DNA of 64,000 nt from Opitutia bacterium UBA7876 (GTDB lineage Bacteria; Verrucomicrobiota; Verrucomicrobiia; Opitutales; Seribacteraceae): assembly GCA_002500665.1 (NCBI GenBank), contig DLRY01000023.1:5271-69270 (forward strand), given 5' to 3'. The position numbers and the translations under genes are program-made. This document shows, one piece after another, positions 22,939 through 32,236 of the stretch (position 1 is the stretch's first letter; each line of letters begins with the position of its first letter). The notes under the pieces were generated by a model. That model was not told the DNA's origin. It made no database searches and was given only the letters and a program-made list of their open reading frames with translations.

Positions 22939-24270
22939 TTGAAACTGAACATTCTTATTCTTCACAAACTTGGAGATCCAAGCATAAGCAGGGTTTTCCT
23001 TAAAAAACTTGTCTTTTTCCTTAGGGAACATTCACCCGAACATAACTACCTCTATCACGACGTCAGCTTTTCTTTCCCGGAATCACTTAGGGGAATCAAG
23101 TTTGACGCAATTGTACTGGACGTCACCATGCTTGCTCAGAGGTGGGGTCGGGGTGACAAATTCAGAAAACTTAAGCGCGATTATCAATTCGTTGCGGAAA
23201 GTACCGCACTCAAGATCGCCTTCCCTCAAGACGACTACGACTGCCATGTCTTGCTTGACGAGTGGATGATCGAATGGAACGTGGATGTGGTGTTCTCTGT
23301 GATTTCCTCCAATTGGGAGACGCTCTATCCGCAATTCTCCCGAAAAGGTTCAATCAAGCTGGCCTACACTGGATATCTGGATGATCAACTCATTCGTTTC
23401 CCTACACAGGCTTTTCACTCGAGGTCCATTGACCTCGGCTACCGGGCCAAGAAGCTATTGCCCTATTTTGGCAAATTGGGTGAAACAAAATGGAAAATCG
23501 GCTTGGAAGTGCTGGAGAAGATCAAAGGACTGGACTTTAAGGAAGACATTAAGATCGGAGATGAACACCTAGTCCTGGGTCAGGACTGGTATCGGTTCAT
23601 CAACGACTGCAAATTCACGCTCGGCTCAAACAGCGGATCAAGCCTCCTCGACCCGTATGGATCGATCCGAAAAAAGGTCCAAAGGTACCTTAGGTCGAAT
23701 CCCTCAGCACCGTTCGCTGAAGTCGAGAAGGCGTGCTTTCCCGGGATGGACGGGAAGGAATCGTTTACCGCGATTTCACCAAGGGTCTTGGAGGCTGCCG
23801 TTCTCAATAGTTGCCAAATATTGGTCGAGGGAGAATACAGTAAGGTTCTTCAGCCTTGGGAGCACTACATACCGATTAAGCCCGACGCATCCGACTTCGA
23901 TCAAGTTCATGCGGCAATGAAGGAAGAAGATGAGGTGAGGTCAAGAATCAGACGATGCCGCGAAGCGATTCTGGACTGTTCTTTCCTTAGATATTCGAGC
24001 AAAGCGGAAAAGGTTCTCGGGCTTATTTTCGAGAAGCTTGACGCGGAATCGGGGGAATCCCCGCAGCCAGGCGTCGAAGATCTCTTGTCCAGACACGAGC
24101 TCGAACTTCGGAGGACTACCTCTCTGATCTTTGGCGCCAAGAGGTTAAGAGCTCGAGTCAGTGGCATCCCCTTGGTTGGTCTTCTGGCCAAGGTTTTTAT
24201 CTGCAGTTTTACTCTAGGACTCGCAACGAGGACATTAAGAATATTGGGCTTTCGTTTCGCCCCTCCCTAA
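22939..24270 (+). CDS. glycosyltransferase-like protein (443 aa)
   Basis: First gene of a polysaccharide/LPS cluster. The N-terminal part has a Rossmann-like start (LNILILHKLGDPSISR, then FDAIVLDVTMLAQRW) and the C-terminal half has a GT4/GT-B type nucleotide-sugar region: LGSNSGSSLLDPYGSIRKKV, then CFPGMDGKESFTAISPRVLE, an E-A-A pattern like the E-x7-E motif, and ILVEGEYSKVLQPWEHYIPI as seen in glycosyltransferases that read a donor sugar. A hydrophobic segment near the C-terminus (LVGLLAKVFICSFTLGLA) could associate with the membrane. The start is TTG with GGCAGG upstream. The acceptor and sugar are unknown. Confidence 0.65.
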   Translation: MKLNILILHKLGDPSISRVFLKKLVFFLREHSPEHNYLYHDVSFSFPESLRGIKFDAIVLDVTMLAQRWGRGDKFRKLKRDYQFVAESTALKIAFPQDDYDCHVLLDEWMIEWNVDVVFSVISSNWETLYPQFSRKGSIKLAYTGYLDDQLIRFPTQAFHSRSIDLGYRAKKLLPYFGKLGETKWKIGLEVLEKIKGLDFKEDIKIGDEHLVLGQDWYRFINDCKFTLGSNSGSSLLDPYGSIRKKVQRYLRSNPSAPFAEVEKACFPGMDGKESFTAISPRVLEAAVLNSCQILVEGEYSKVLQPWEHYIPIKPDASDFDQVHAAMKEEDEVRSRIRRCREAILDCSFLRYSSKAEKVLGLIFEKLDAESGESPQPGVEDLLSRHELELRRTTSLIFGAKRLRARVSGIPLVGLLAKVFICSFTLGLATRTLRILGFRFAPP

Positions 24271-24290
24271 GCCATTCTCCGATCGTAATC

Positions 24291-26246
24291 ATGTGTGGAA
24301 TTGCCGGAATCATAAGCTCGAATCCCAGCCATCAGAAGTCTCTCCTGCCCATGGCCCGCCTCTTGAGGCATCGCGGACCGGACGATGAAGGATTTATTTT
24401 ACTTTCTGGCAAAAAGGTCTCCCACTTGGCTGGTTCGGAAACCCATCCTTCCTCAGTAAGTCATCATGACTTGGGCGGATGCATGATCGAGAACTTTGAC
24501 GTGGATCAGGCCTCCGTTGGCTTGGCTCACCGCAGGCTCTCAATCATCGACCTGTCCCCCAATGGGCATCAACCAATGACCCGAGACGGAAAAGTTTGGA
24601 TCGCCTATAATGGCGAAGCCTACAACTACTTGGAGGTTAGGGCTGAACTCGAGTCTGAAGGCATATCCTTTACCACCGAATCGGATACCGAGGTTGTCCT
24701 CGCAGCCTATGAAAGGTGGGGAACCGAATCCTTCAGCCGATTGAACGGAATGTGGGCGATGGCAATCCTCGACCTGCCAAAGGAAAGAGTAATCTTGTCG
24801 AGGGATCGTTTTGGCATCAAGCCTCTCTACGTCTATGCCGGCGGCAACGCCCTTGCCTTCGCATCGGAAATTAAATCCTTCCAGGCCATCCCCGGCTGGA
24901 AAGCTAAGGCCAACGAAGGAGCCATACATGACTTCCTGTTCAAGAGTTTGTCCGATCACACCAGGGAGACCTTCTTCGAGAACGTACACCAGTTGCTTCC
25001 CGGCCATTTCGCCTCGATCAAGATCGATGCCCGAGAACGCGATCTCTCCTGCGTCAAGCAACAGCCTTGGTATGGATTGCCATCTGCCACGGAGGAAGTC
25101 TCGCTAGACGAATCAGTCGAAAGCTTCAGGGAACTATTCCTGGACTCGGTCCGGCTCAGGATGAGATCAGACGTCAGGCTGGGTTCCTGTCTTTCCGGAG
25201 GGCTTGACTCCTCCTCAATAGTGGGAGCGATGAGGGCTTTGTCCGAAGAATCGAAGATCGACGTCATTACGTCATGCTCCACCCATAAGGAATTCGACGA
25301 ATCCTCTTACGCCGACCTAGTCTCCCGCTTCACCAACTCACGCTCATCAAAGGTTTTCCCTGATCCTGATGCCCTGATTGAGATCATTGACTCCATCCTC
25401 TGGCACCAGGACGAGCCCTTTGGTTCCGCAAGCATATATGCACAGTGGAGCGTGTTTGAAAAAGCCCGTGAACTGGAAATTCCCGTCATGCTTGACGGGC
25501 AAGGAGCAGACGAATCTCATTGCGGATACAATTCCTTCCTCCGGCCCTACGTCATCGGTCAGCTAAGCAAAGGACGATTGTCGTCTCTTTGGGCCAACCT
25601 GAAATTACTCAGGCCGACCAAACGCAAGGCCTTTGGTTCAATTCTCAGAGGTCTGCTCGATCTGTTGACCCCTTCCGCGTTTAGCGAATTCTTTTCCTCG
25701 CGAGCCGAAGCAGCAAAAAAGAAAAACTGGTATTTCGGGACGAAGAGGATACTTAAGACCTCTTCCTTAGCCAGGCAGGAAAACTTAAGCGAGCATTCCC
25801 GTTTCATGATGAAACACGGCTTGAGAATGCTTCTCCATTGGGAGGATAGGAATTCAATGGCTCATTCAATCGAGTCGAGGGTCCCTTTCCTCGACTACCG
25901 CCTCATGCCACTCATCTTTTCCCTCAGCGACAACCAAAGAATAGCCGGGGGTTGGTCCAAGGGGATTATTCGGAAGGCGATGAATGGGCTTTTGCCGGAC
26001 GAGGTCATCTTCAGGACAGACAAGATGGGCTTCGTGACGCCGGAGTCGCTTTGGGCGAGTAACGAATGGAGCGAGTTCTATCTGAGCGAAATGCGAGAAA
26101 TTTCAGAAGAATGGGGCGAGCTCATTGGCCCCCGCGTGGTCGACCCCTTTGAGAAATTCCTCCGGAAGGAAAAAGGATATGATCCTCTATTCTGGAAGGT
26201 CACATGCCTTAATCGATGGAGAAAAATCTTCAAGGTAGAGCTTTGA
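24291..26246 (+). CDS. asnB: asparagine synthase, glutamine-hydrolysing (651 aa)
   Basis: Class II glutamine amidotransferase with Cys2 as nucleophile (MCGIAGI), RLSIIDLSPNGHQPM and YNGEAYNYLEVRAELE in the N-terminal domain, and the ATP-pyrophosphatase domain with SCLSGGLDSSSIVGAM near 300 and DGQGADESHCGY near 403. About 651 residues, the longer form common in surface-polysaccharide clusters. Between glycosyltransferases it may amidate a sugar acid or make asparagine; AsnB paralogues in O-antigen loci are often assigned the former. Downstream genes are convergent. Confidence 0.93.
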   Translation: MCGIAGIISSNPSHQKSLLPMARLLRHRGPDDEGFILLSGKKVSHLAGSETHPSSVSHHDLGGCMIENFDVDQASVGLAHRRLSIIDLSPNGHQPMTRDGKVWIAYNGEAYNYLEVRAELESEGISFTTESDTEVVLAAYERWGTESFSRLNGMWAMAILDLPKERVILSRDRFGIKPLYVYAGGNALAFASEIKSFQAIPGWKAKANEGAIHDFLFKSLSDHTRETFFENVHQLLPGHFASIKIDARERDLSCVKQQPWYGLPSATEEVSLDESVESFRELFLDSVRLRMRSDVRLGSCLSGGLDSSSIVGAMRALSEESKIDVITSCSTHKEFDESSYADLVSRFTNSRSSKVFPDPDALIEIIDSILWHQDEPFGSASIYAQWSVFEKARELEIPVMLDGQGADESHCGYNSFLRPYVIGQLSKGRLSSLWANLKLLRPTKRKAFGSILRGLLDLLTPSAFSEFFSSRAEAAKKKNWYFGTKRILKTSSLARQENLSEHSRFMMKHGLRMLLHWEDRNSMAHSIESRVPFLDYRLMPLIFSLSDNQRIAGGWSKGIIRKAMNGLLPDEVIFRTDKMGFVTPESLWASNEWSEFYLSEMREISEEWGELIGPRVVDPFEKFLRKEKGYDPLFWKVTCLNRWRKIFKVEL

Positions 26247-26259
26247 GAGCGCCCCTCAG

Positions 26260-27462
26260 TCAGCAGAGTGAGTCCAGAACTCGCGCCAATTCCTCAGTCT
26301 TTCTTTCCCTGCTGTGCTTCAGTACTTCATTCTGATTCACATTGAGCTGAAAAAATCGGGTTTCCTGCCATTGCCCGAACCATTGTTCAAGTTTCAGAGC
26401 AATCTCATTCGGTTCGGTCAAACTGACCCCAGCCTTGGTCCGGTTCAGAAGTTTATTGATTTCACCACCATCATCAGGTGCGGAAATAATCGGTCGACCG
26501 GAGCCGAGATAGTCGAAGATCTTGCCCGTCATGACTCCTTTTTCGCCTTGGTGGGCAAGAACCCATAGAATGGTCGAGTTTGCCATTCTGTCCAGTGCTT
26601 GCCTTCGCGTCGCTCTGGGCTCAAAGCAAATCGGGACGTCGTTGATTTTCTTGCGGTCAAGAGAACGAAGAGCGTCGGGAGAAGCGCCCAAAAAGTTAAC
26701 CTGTATCAGTTCAGCCGGTATTCTTCCTTCGGATACGCATTTCTGAACCGCTTGCAGAAGGCCCATCGGATCCTGTCTCCTAAGAGTAACGTTACCCGCG
26801 TACAAGATGGAGAAAATTTCTCTAGGTGGCTTTTTCGGGTCGGAAGAAGAGAACGCGTCAAAGCCATTACAAATCGTTTGTACGGGCCGATTCAAAATAC
26901 GCGCGAGTTCATCCGACATCTCGCCACTTACCGAAACAACTTCGTCAGCCATACCAGCCAGCCTCTTTTCCTGGCTGGCTATTGTCCGTTGTTTGCGTGG
27001 AGAGCTAAGCTTGTGCATGTTCCAGGAATCCCTAAGGTCGGCGACCCACGGAACGCCAAAGCGGGAGGAAATCTCAGAGGCGATGGACAGGGTGGGAAGG
27101 GGGTCGTGAGTAGCAAGGATAGCCTTGAAGGAATTGGCTTCACATAGTTCTATTGCTTTTTGTCGGGCTATCTTCCACCAGTTGTAAGGGGTTTTGTGGG
27201 GGAAAATCCAAGGGTAAACGTTACGGATCAGGAATCGATTAAAGCCTCGAGGGCCATAGGATTGAATCCTGTGGGTCTCGACTCCCTCAAGTCCGGACAG
27301 GAGTTGCTCGTCGTAATCAGGTGCATGGGCGGGCCAATCCTCGCAAATTACGACTGGATCCCAATCAAAGCCCGGAAGGTGTCGGCAAAACCCGGCGGCC
27401 CTATAGCTTGAAATTCGGTTCCGTGGCGGGAAGTAATACGACAGGAAAAGGACTCTCTTCAT
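26260..27462 (-). CDS. GT4-family glycosyltransferase (400 aa)
   Basis: GT-B glycosyltransferase. The N-terminal domain begins VLFLSYYFPPRNRISSYRAA, the usual start of group 1 transferases with the glycine-poor P-P-R-N loop, and has WVADLRDSW (about 140). The C-terminal domain has SILYAGNVTLRRQDPMGLLQ, then MTGKIFDYLGSGRPIISAPD, corresponding to the K-x-x-E/D-Y-L-x-x-G-x-P-I donor-binding motif. Soluble or peripherally membrane-bound. It starts 4 bp after the stop of the 341-aa gene at 27466, so these minus-strand genes form an operon. Confidence 0.88.
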   Translation of the reverse strand: MKRVLFLSYYFPPRNRISSYRAAGFCRHLPGFDWDPVVICEDWPAHAPDYDEQLLSGLEGVETHRIQSYGPRGFNRFLIRNVYPWIFPHKTPYNWWKIARQKAIELCEANSFKAILATHDPLPTLSIASEISSRFGVPWVADLRDSWNMHKLSSPRKQRTIASQEKRLAGMADEVVSVSGEMSDELARILNRPVQTICNGFDAFSSSDPKKPPREIFSILYAGNVTLRRQDPMGLLQAVQKCVSEGRIPAELIQVNFLGASPDALRSLDRKKINDVPICFEPRATRRQALDRMANSTILWVLAHQGEKGVMTGKIFDYLGSGRPIISAPDDGGEINKLLNRTKAGVSLTEPNEIALKLEQWFGQWQETRFFQLNVNQNEVLKHSRERKTEELARVLDSLC

Positions 27463-27465
27463 GGA

Positions 27466-28491
27466 TCAACTCCTCTCAATTTGCATCATGAACCTTTCCA
27501 GAAGAAGACGTTTTCTGCGGTCATAGAGTCCATTCGTCAGGTATTGCTCAACGGACTCGAGGTTGCTGGTCGCTAGATTTGGGTTGTCCTTCCGGGCCTT
27601 GAGCGCTTCGTCGAGGCAAGGGAGCACGGATTCCCCACTGCCGACGTGAAACATACCATCATCCGGAAGAGGAACGAGCATCTCCGCTTCACGGAAATCC
27701 GACGAAATGGGAAGGGCTCCAGCATAAATCGACTCGTAGTGACGATAGGACCAGAGAGCGTTTCCGGGTGGACAAAGAGCGGTTTTTGCATGAGCCATCA
27801 AGCTGAAGTAGGACAGGAAGTTGACCCTGCCTTTGCTCAAGAACAGAGGGCTCAGGGTCCGGCTTGCTCTTTCGCGAAATTGCTCAGCCTCTCGACCGCG
27901 CATGAAGAATCCGCCGGAAAGAGAATGTTTTCCAGAGGAAGCGACCTCGTCCAGCCAGTGAATCCGTGTATATTTGAGTTCGCCTCCATAGGTCTCCTGC
28001 CAACCAACCACTGGGTTGCCGAGAAAAGTGGCGTCAATATTCCTTTGCCCTTCATCCGCCTGAAGAAATCTGCTGGCCTTTGCGCACAGGTAGAGGGATC
28101 CGCTTCGCCTGACAGGCAGTACTCCCCACTTGAATTCATCACCCCAACTTTTCTGGATCCATGGCTTTAGATAGGTACTGGCCAGGGGGCGAAGCAAACC
28201 TTCGTCACTATGGCCCCAGATAACTTTTTCATGATCTCCGTAGTCAAAGAGATGAAGGCGTTCGAAAGATACCTTCATAAGATCATTTTTGGTGATCGAC
28301 GAGGGGATTCCCAGAAAGAGATGGTCCACGGAGTAGGATCTTTTGTCGGCTAGATCCTCAAGGCCGATTAATGAGACGGATCGACGACCAAAGTACCGCT
28401 TCAGGAAAAGCTCCAGGTTTCTCCCTCTCGCGCCCCGACCTGCCTTCTGTCCATTCAGAGGTTCAGGTTGGATGATAAGAAAGGAAGGCAT
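27466..28491 (-). CDS. exostosin-like glycosyltransferase (341 aa)
   Basis: Resembles GT47/exostosin or CAP10-type transferases: an N-terminal Rossmann start (FLIIQPEPLNGQ), then ATFLGNPVVGW, and the characteristic segment ALCPPGNALWSYRHYESIYA followed by GALPISSD near 240. That pattern (C-P-x-G ... S-x-R-x-x-E-x-I-x-x-G-x-I-P-V) marks the donor site in this group. The C-terminus is a basic helix. It lies between FkbM methyltransferase and a GT4 enzyme on the minus strand. Sugar and acceptor are unknown. Confidence 0.75.
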   Translation of the reverse strand: MPSFLIIQPEPLNGQKAGRGARGRNLELFLKRYFGRRSVSLIGLEDLADKRSYSVDHLFLGIPSSITKNDLMKVSFERLHLFDYGDHEKVIWGHSDEGLLRPLASTYLKPWIQKSWGDEFKWGVLPVRRSGSLYLCAKASRFLQADEGQRNIDATFLGNPVVGWQETYGGELKYTRIHWLDEVASSGKHSLSGGFFMRGREAEQFRERASRTLSPLFLSKGRVNFLSYFSLMAHAKTALCPPGNALWSYRHYESIYAGALPISSDFREAEMLVPLPDDGMFHVGSGESVLPCLDEALKARKDNPNLATSNLESVEQYLTNGLYDRRKRLLLERFMMQIERS

Positions 28492-28525
28492 GACCAGAAA
28501 GTTAGTCGCTCATCTACGTTCCCCG

Positions 28526-29488
28526 TCAACCGGCCGCTTTCTCGATCCGCTCTAGTTCAGTGGAGTGACAGGCGAAGAGGTTAGGGTGTTGGGCATGCTG
28601 GTTCCTGGTCTTGGAGGTGAGCGGAATCAATTCCACTCGATATCGCTCCCCTTGGGTCGGGTTGAGATTGGGAGCAAAGAGCCGGTAGCCCAAATCCTCG
28701 AGCATGTAAAGTACCGCGAGACACTCTTCGTCCCCGAACTTGCCGGGCCTGTTCTCGAAGAGAAGCATGGGATGATTTTCACGGAGAAACTCCGATCCAC
28801 CTTGGATAATTTTCTCTTCAAGGCCTTCTGCATCAATCTTTACTAGATCAGGGGTGGGCAAATCGAGGGCGTCCAGAGTGGAGATGCTGACTTTCCTCCC
28901 GGATTTATCACCAGAAACGTGAGCCAGTCCGCTATGACTAGGTGCGTGCATGCATGCATCCCCCGTAACGTCACTAAGGGCAAGCTCATGGCAGGAGATC
29001 AGTTCTTGGAGCTCAAGCTCCTCGACAAGGCCCGAAAGATCGGAATAGGTAGGAGGCCATGGTTCGAAGCAGTGAACGGAACCATTAAAGCCAGGGCGGG
29101 CAGCCAAGTGGATCCCGAAGAAACCCCAGTTGCTTCCCACGTCATATAGAATACCGTAATCCGGCACGAGAGCGTCTATAAGAGTAGTGAACTCAGGCTC
29201 GTAACCGCATGAGAATACGTCGAAATACAAGGCTGAGAACTGTCGGTTGCGGGCATCAAAGTGGGCACGACGCTCTTGCCCGCGGACCTTAACTTTCATT
29301 ACGCCTCGGACCGGACGAAAGGAAAGGGCCTTCATGGGATAGAAGAGCAGGCGGGAAAGCAAACGGCCGGAGGGGGAACTGTCTGAAGATCCGCTGCGGA
29401 ATGAACTCTGATGCAAGCGACCGAGCAACGGCAGATGATCGATCGAGAAGGGATTCCTCCGATTAGCGCTTATTATCATGGGCATCAA
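28526..29488 (-). CDS. FkbM-family methyltransferase (320 aa)
   Basis: SAM-dependent methyltransferase of the FkbM type. The SAM-binding motif is YDVGSNWGFFGIHLA near residue 117, followed by HCFEPWPPTYSDL, ALSDVTGDACMH, and the late motif LVKIDAEGLEEKIIQGGSEF and MLLFENRPGKF. The first 60 residues are a basic extension. FkbM members in polysaccharide loci methylate sugars on surface glycans. It overlaps the GT2 gene by 4 bp. Confidence 0.88.
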   Translation of the reverse strand: MMPMIISANRRNPFSIDHLPLLGRLHQSSFRSGSSDSSPSGRLLSRLLFYPMKALSFRPVRGVMKVKVRGQERRAHFDARNRQFSALYFDVFSCGYEPEFTTLIDALVPDYGILYDVGSNWGFFGIHLAARPGFNGSVHCFEPWPPTYSDLSGLVEELELQELISCHELALSDVTGDACMHAPSHSGLAHVSGDKSGRKVSISTLDALDLPTPDLVKIDAEGLEEKIIQGGSEFLRENHPMLLFENRPGKFGDEECLAVLYMLEDLGYRLFAPNLNPTQGERYRVELIPLTSKTRNQHAQHPNLFACHSTELERIEKAAG

Positions 29489-30306
29489 CTATCATGGGAA
29501 CTGGGTTGATTGACTTGCTCGTCCACAGGCTGGGCAACGTTCTCCGACTCGTAGAGCCTGCTGTGCCTGAAAAAAGTGGCGAAAGCGGTTGACACGGAAA
29601 TGAAGAGGCCGGGAAAACCATCAAGGAAACCCAACCTTATGAAATAACCGCGGATGAATCGCCAAACCGGTCTCAGAAGGACTCCGGACAACTTCCATTT
29701 TGCGCCTGCATCGAGCTGCCTCTGAAGGAAAATATCAGAGAAGTAGATGATCTTGGTAACAAAACTGTTCATGGAAGGATACGAATAATGAAGCAGATCT
29801 CCCTTCAGTCTTTCAGTTCTGCCCTCGATCTGAAGCTTGTCGTGCTCACGAGAACCCTTCCAGGTCGCGAACCCCCTCTTTGCCAAGCGAAGTTTTCGAT
29901 CCGGATACCAGTCGCCATACCTAATCCATCGACCAAGAAAAAACGATCTCCTGTTAAAGGCATAGCCGTCGGCGCCCATGGAGTCGGGATCGTTTAAAAG
30001 AGCCTTGATGGAGGCAAGCAGGGCAGGGGACAAGCGCTCGTCGGCATCGATACAGAGAACCCAAGGTTTGGTGGCTTTTCCCAAGGCAATGTTCTTTTGG
30101 TTCCTGTGTCCATGCCATTTTTCCTCGAAGCATGTAGCCCCGTATCTTTCGGCAATCTTCACCGTGTCGTCCCTGCAGTCATTGTGGACGAGAATTACCT
30201 CACTTGCTATATCCCTGACGCTCTCCAGGCAGTCTTCCATGTTTGCCTCCTCGTTAGAGGCTATCAGGCAGACGCTTATCTCAACCTTGGTTTTATCCTG
30301 GCTCAT
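29485..30306 (-). CDS. GT2-family glycosyltransferase, LPS core type (273 aa)
   Basis: GT-A enzyme of the WaaE/KdtX-like group: VEISVCLIASNEEANMEDCL at the start, EVILVHNDCRDDTVKIAE, then PWVLCIDADERLSPAL carrying the D-x-D metal motif (near 90) and the RKLRLAKRGFATWKG segment typical of the group. A hydrophobic C-terminal stretch (FLDGFPGLFISVSTAFATFF) suggests membrane association. It overlaps the upstream acyltransferase-heptosyltransferase by 14 bp, so it is translated with it. Probably adds a sugar to the lipid A core. Confidence 0.88.
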   Translation of the reverse strand: MSQDKTKVEISVCLIASNEEANMEDCLESVRDIASEVILVHNDCRDDTVKIAERYGATCFEEKWHGHRNQKNIALGKATKPWVLCIDADERLSPALLASIKALLNDPDSMGADGYAFNRRSFFLGRWIRYGDWYPDRKLRLAKRGFATWKGSREHDKLQIEGRTERLKGDLLHYSYPSMNSFVTKIIYFSDIFLQRQLDAGAKWKLSGVLLRPVWRFIRGYFIRLGFLDGFPGLFISVSTAFATFFRHSRLYESENVAQPVDEQVNQPSSHDS

Positions 30307-32176
30307 GGAGAAATTTCCTGCATTTCCTGAAAACCTCCGAAGGAGTCAGGATAGACATCGCAGAATCATCTGCCGCGGATTCGGAACCCTTCGCCTTGAC
30401 CAGGAGTAGGGGCGAAGCAAAAGAGGGCTTAGTGACGGCGGGATTGGTGGGACCGAAAAGGACTACCGTCCTCGCTCCCATCAAGTTTGACAAGTGGACG
30501 CCTCCAGAGTCGCAACCGACTACCAGGGAGCAGGACAGGAACTCTTTCGCCAACTCCGACAGGTTCGTCTTGCCCGTCATGTCAGTCAACCTCGGAGCTT
30601 TCAGCTCACTCGATATCCTGTAGGCGTCCGACTTCTCCTTGTCGGTGCCATAAAGAGTAATGGCCAAGGAGTCATCGGACTCAAGAAAAAGCCGGCTCAG
30701 TTCCGACCAATTGTCCGTCGGCCATCTTTTGGCGGGGTTATTTTCAGAGCCAAGCACGATCCCAATCTTCGGACGGGAAGGGTCTTCCGGCTCTGCCAAG
30801 GGGCTGTAGTCTACCTTTTCGCCTAATCCGAAGCGTTTGCACATCCTTGTCCAAATTTCAGACTGGTGCAAGGCTCCTTCGCCCTTAAGTAGTTTGGGCT
30901 CAGGCTCGTAGCAGTGGGTCAAGAGTGGCCTTTGTCTGCCCGGCAACTTAAGGCCGAATCTATGGGTTGCCCCTATCAGCCAAGCCTCGAAGTCACCCCG
31001 AAAAGAATTGGTGTAAAGGAAGTGGCATTGGGCATAAAGCCCGCGCATGCGGAGGAATGACTTGACTCCGCGCAAGCTAAACACATTGCCTGGGCAAACC
31101 ACCTCGTCCCCAAGGCCAAGATAACTCAGAAGAGGTTTGAACTGGGGCTTGCAGATGAGAATGAACTTCACGTCGGACCGCGCTGTGATTAGGGCGGACA
31201 GAGTTGGGGCGGCCATCGCTAAGTCTCCCAACCAGTTTGGCAGTCGGACGAAGAACACAAGCTTCCGCGGAAGGACTGCGGGCAGATTCGACCGTTTGGC
31301 CTGAAGGCCGAACTTAACCTCGGGATAAAAGTGCGTCTTCCACTTTGCATGGCTCCAGAGCCACTCCGGGAAGGCCAAGGGATGCCCGGCGAGAATACGG
31401 GAGAGACAATCATGGCCCTGAAAGGAAACTGGCCCGGAAACGTCCAATTCGGTGAGTTCAACGCTCGACTGAAAAAAGCCGACTCTTCTCGGACAGGCAA
31501 AGACGGCGCGCGCCCTAGTGGCCTTCTGCAGGATGTCGGGGAGCGTGGTTATCGATGCCACACGGTCCAGGAAAAGCGACAGGGTTCCTTGGTTGCCCGC
31601 ATTCTGGTCAAAGAGGATGGCTAGCCAGTTTCCTTGCTTAAGGAATTCCTTGGTGCGGGCAAAGCCATCCTCACGGGAGAAGGTCACGATACCGGTCTTT
31701 AGTCGAGCTGAGTTGATCCACTCGTCAAGGGATTTGTTCCTGTTCGGCCGGTAGACGGCACCGAGTTTCCGGTCTCCCGACGGCCTGAAGAAAGGGGAGG
31801 TCGCCAAGGTTTCGAAAAGGCAAACGTGGGGGATCATGACGATAACCGGTTCCCCGCCATCTTGGAGATCCATGATCTTTTCCTCCGCCTCTTTGGAGTA
31901 TGTCGCGGATCTCCTCAACTGCTCGGCGCCTAGGAAAGGGTGGCATAGTGAAAAAAAGCCCATTTCAATCATCCGTGCCGCCGATTCCCGGGCAATCTTT
32001 TTTATTTCGGAATCGGATCGGTCGGGAAAGGCATACTTCAGGTTGGAAAAAAGAACCGTCCTTCTTCCTGAGGGAACCGCAACAAACAAGGCTCCTAGGA
32101 AATTCGTCAGTCCTTCCAGTACCACGAACGGACAAAGCGAAAGAACGAAACCCACCGACTTTATAAGTATCGCCAT
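30293..32176 (-). CDS. fused LpxL-like acyltransferase and heptosyltransferase (627 aa)
   Basis: Two enzymes in one chain. Residues 1-300 are an LpxL/HtrB-type lipid A acyltransferase: an N-terminal membrane segment, VMIPHVCLFETLA (H-x4-E catalytic pair near 112-117), then LAILFDQNAGNQGTLSLFLD and TLPDILQKATRARAVFACPR. Residues from about 305 are a GT9 heptosyltransferase (WaaF/RfaF type): LVFFVRLPNWLGDLAMAAPT, then PKIGIVLGSENNPAKRWPTD and LVVGCDSGGVHLSNLMGART near 560. No stop or frameshift separates them. Each is known alone in lipid A/core synthesis; the fusion would couple late acylation with heptose transfer at the inner membrane. Confidence 0.88.
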   Translation of the reverse strand: MAILIKSVGFVLSLCPFVVLEGLTNFLGALFVAVPSGRRTVLFSNLKYAFPDRSDSEIKKIARESAARMIEMGFFSLCHPFLGAEQLRRSATYSKEAEEKIMDLQDGGEPVIVMIPHVCLFETLATSPFFRPSGDRKLGAVYRPNRNKSLDEWINSARLKTGIVTFSREDGFARTKEFLKQGNWLAILFDQNAGNQGTLSLFLDRVASITTLPDILQKATRARAVFACPRRVGFFQSSVELTELDVSGPVSFQGHDCLSRILAGHPLAFPEWLWSHAKWKTHFYPEVKFGLQAKRSNLPAVLPRKLVFFVRLPNWLGDLAMAAPTLSALITARSDVKFILICKPQFKPLLSYLGLGDEVVCPGNVFSLRGVKSFLRMRGLYAQCHFLYTNSFRGDFEAWLIGATHRFGLKLPGRQRPLLTHCYEPEPKLLKGEGALHQSEIWTRMCKRFGLGEKVDYSPLAEPEDPSRPKIGIVLGSENNPAKRWPTDNWSELSRLFLESDDSLAITLYGTDKEKSDAYRISSELKAPRLTDMTGKTNLSELAKEFLSCSLVVGCDSGGVHLSNLMGARTVVLFGPTNPAVTKPSFASPLLLVKAKGSESAADDSAMSILTPSEVFRKCRKFLHEPG

Positions 32177-32236
32177 TTAACAACTTGAGCGTATCCTTAG
32201 CTCCATGCTCTTTGTTTGGCAAATATCAATTCCCCA

